Below, piece by piece: positions 29,601 to 30,000 of a stretch of DNA of 30,000 nucleotides (within the stretch, counting starts at the first letter, position 1; each line of letters opens with the position of its first letter). The position numbers and the translations under genes are program-made. The notes below the pieces were generated by a model. That model had not been told where the DNA came from, did no database searches, and saw only the letters and a program-made list of their open reading frames with translations. This DNA comes from Mesostigma viride (lineage: Eukaryota; Streptophyta; Mesostigmatophyceae; Mesostigmatales; Mesostigmataceae). The stretch spans positions 242,501-272,500 of the forward strand of contig RPFO01000934.1 of NCBI GenBank assembly GCA_009746045.1, given 5' to 3'.

Positions 29601-29773
29601 TTCTTGGCCGACGCTGGTGCTGACCCATCGTCCGCTTCTGTCGCCACCACCTGGCCCTCGCTGCCTCCCCTGGCTGCAGGGGATCCCGTCAAGGCTGGTC
29701 CCGCCCAGGGCAGCAGCAGGCTGAGGAGGGGCGGCCACACTGAGTGGATGGCTGGGTGGCTCGACGTGGACGC
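23608..29773 (-). CDS. POL5/MYBBP1A-type nucleolar protein, 5' end outside window
   Basis: Three exons are visible: 29773-29566, 29205-27525 and 26475-23608 (stop TAA). Junctions are GT/AG and phases agree: CAG/GCG acceptor, TCAG/GTAGGC donor with GCAG/GTCC acceptor (split glycine codon), AAG/GTGAGC donor with CACAG/ATCGCG acceptor. Family blocks appear in order. The first is HPAIHSVWPPLLSLLL. Next is FWRTVVDEGLF with LERKFLGFKLLS and SLINQLHDKNNYLH (near 28930-29110), then VSRQHSEVLIFLAAHALFE, LSQATRKACAARL, FMDVLVDIFLSLLAKDSAPV (near 26110-26165) and HHFKFRALSLLELFLKRQ (25490-25545). A long acidic stretch and a lysine-rich tail follow. POL5 family proteins act in the nucleolus in rRNA synthesis and are not active DNA polymerases. 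One frameshift occurs at the C11 run 28310-28320. Without more N-terminal exons the protein is incomplete. Confidence 0.9.
24841..24882 (-). repeat. 21-bp tandem duplication encoding EEE(I)EEE
   Basis: Two exact 21-bp copies within exon 3 of the POL5-like gene encode glutamate runs interrupted by isoleucine. Confidence 0.8.
25831..25890 (-). repeat. 15-bp coding microsatellite, four copies
   Basis: CTCCTCTTCTTCTTC is repeated four times without error and continues into imperfect CTC/TTC sequence to about 25915. In the gene it encodes a pure run of glutamates inside the acidic region typical of this family. Confidence 0.9.
26476..27524 (-). other. Intron 3-most of POL5-like gene (1,049 bp)
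   Basis: Bounded by AAG/GTGAGC at 27525/27524 and CACAG/ATCGCG at 26476/26475. It contains a G-rich patch (26722-26755) and diverged duplications of its own acceptor side (26577-26710). No gene was seen inside it. Confidence 0.8.
27863..27930 (-). repeat. His/Asp/Gly-rich coding repeat
   Basis: CATCATGACCG-type units encode a stretch with HHHGHDGHHGHDGHHHHHW in exon 2 of the POL5-like gene, just before the conserved VPKLSQATRKAC block. Confidence 0.8.
28310..28320 (-). repeat. C11 homopolymer with apparent frameshift
   Basis: Upstream of this run (minus strand) the family blocks read in one phase. Downstream they read in the next phase, and adding one base restores a continuous frame through to the 27525 donor. 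Exon length and splice phases independently give the same one-base deficit. Confidence 0.8.
29206..29565 (-). other. Intron of POL5-like gene (360 bp)
   Basis: Donor GTAGGC follows GCGCCTTCAG. The acceptor GATGCTGCAG precedes GTCCATCC. Other AGs nearby (TTCAG, AATAG) give the wrong phase for the conserved downstream frame, which selects this acceptor. Confidence 0.75.
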
Positions 29774-30000
29774 CTGGCGACAGTGGCAAAGAAGAGGCCC
29801 GTAGGGTAGGGGTGAGTGGGGGTGTGGGGGTGGGTGTGGGGGTGGGAAAGTAAGGGGGAGGGGGCGAGGGGAGGAAGGCCAGCAGCATATGACCGCATTA
29901 GCATCAACAATCAGAAACGATAGTACCACCCCCTATTGTAGCAGTATATGGTCCTGTAGGACCAGGCACATTGTCGTCAGAAAGCAACAAACGTGAAAAC
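29774..30000 (-). other. Probable intron with G-rich simple repeat, running off the window
   Basis: The acceptor TCGCCAG/GCGTCC at 29774 is preceded on the minus strand by a C-rich tract (plus strand 29803-29875, repeated GGGTGTGGGGGTGGG-like runs) that can serve as the pyrimidine tract and could form G-quadruplexes on the plus strand. The upstream exon is not identifiable before 30000. Confidence 0.5.

Overview
This is nuclear DNA of a eukaryote, most likely a green alga. The pointers are plant/green-algal type telomere repeats (TTTAGGG) at 3448-3480, a GC-rich spliced housekeeping gene with GT/AG introns, and a dense mix of LINE, hAT and Ty1/copia elements in more AT-rich DNA. I cannot name the species. 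The only cellular gene I can support is the 3' part of a POL5/MYBBP1A-type nucleolar protein gene on the minus strand (23608 to beyond 29773). Its 5' exons lie past the right edge.

Left part (1-9.7 kb): a nearly intact ORF of a LINE with a restriction-like endonuclease (REL; 980-3448, minus) ends abruptly at its 5' side in a short interstitial telomere tract. It faces head-to-head a fragment of a related LINE (3530-3905, plus). A decayed tandem satellite with a period of about 172 bp follows (4150-4860). Next come about 2.5 kb with no recognisable gene apart from a long, interrupted open frame (6428-7312, minus), then two more REL-LINE remnants tail-to-tail (7530-8087 plus; 8290-9729 minus).

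Middle (9.7-14.5 kb): a three-level nest. The REL-LINE starting at 8290 is split by a 3.0-kb hAT deletion derivative (9730-12766; 8-bp target duplication). That hAT is itself split by a 1.7-kb Ty1/copia element with near-identical LTRs (9942-11664; 5-bp target duplication). Immediately beyond lies the most unusual object here: a 652-bp 'palindrome of palindromes' (13793-14444; 5-bp target duplication). Two near-perfect 0.2-kb palindromes flank a 240-bp hairpin whose loop carries a tRNA T-arm/Pol III B-box-like sequence. Its terminal hexamers equal those of the copia LTRs.

Right-middle (16.3-23.1 kb): a decayed L1-like LINE (ORF1 remnant, RT remnant, minus strand), whose RT domain is cut by a 4,120-bp hAT element (17248-21367; 8-bp target duplication). 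The hAT carries a full-length transposase reading frame broken once, in a G/C homopolymer.

Right end: the POL5-like gene in three visible exons (29773-29566, 29205-27525, 26475-23608). Splice phases agree, and one apparent frameshift falls in an 11-base C run. That frameshift and the one in the hAT transposase are both one base short in homopolymers, which suggests sequence error rather than gene death. Most other open frames in the window are antisense shadows of these elements.
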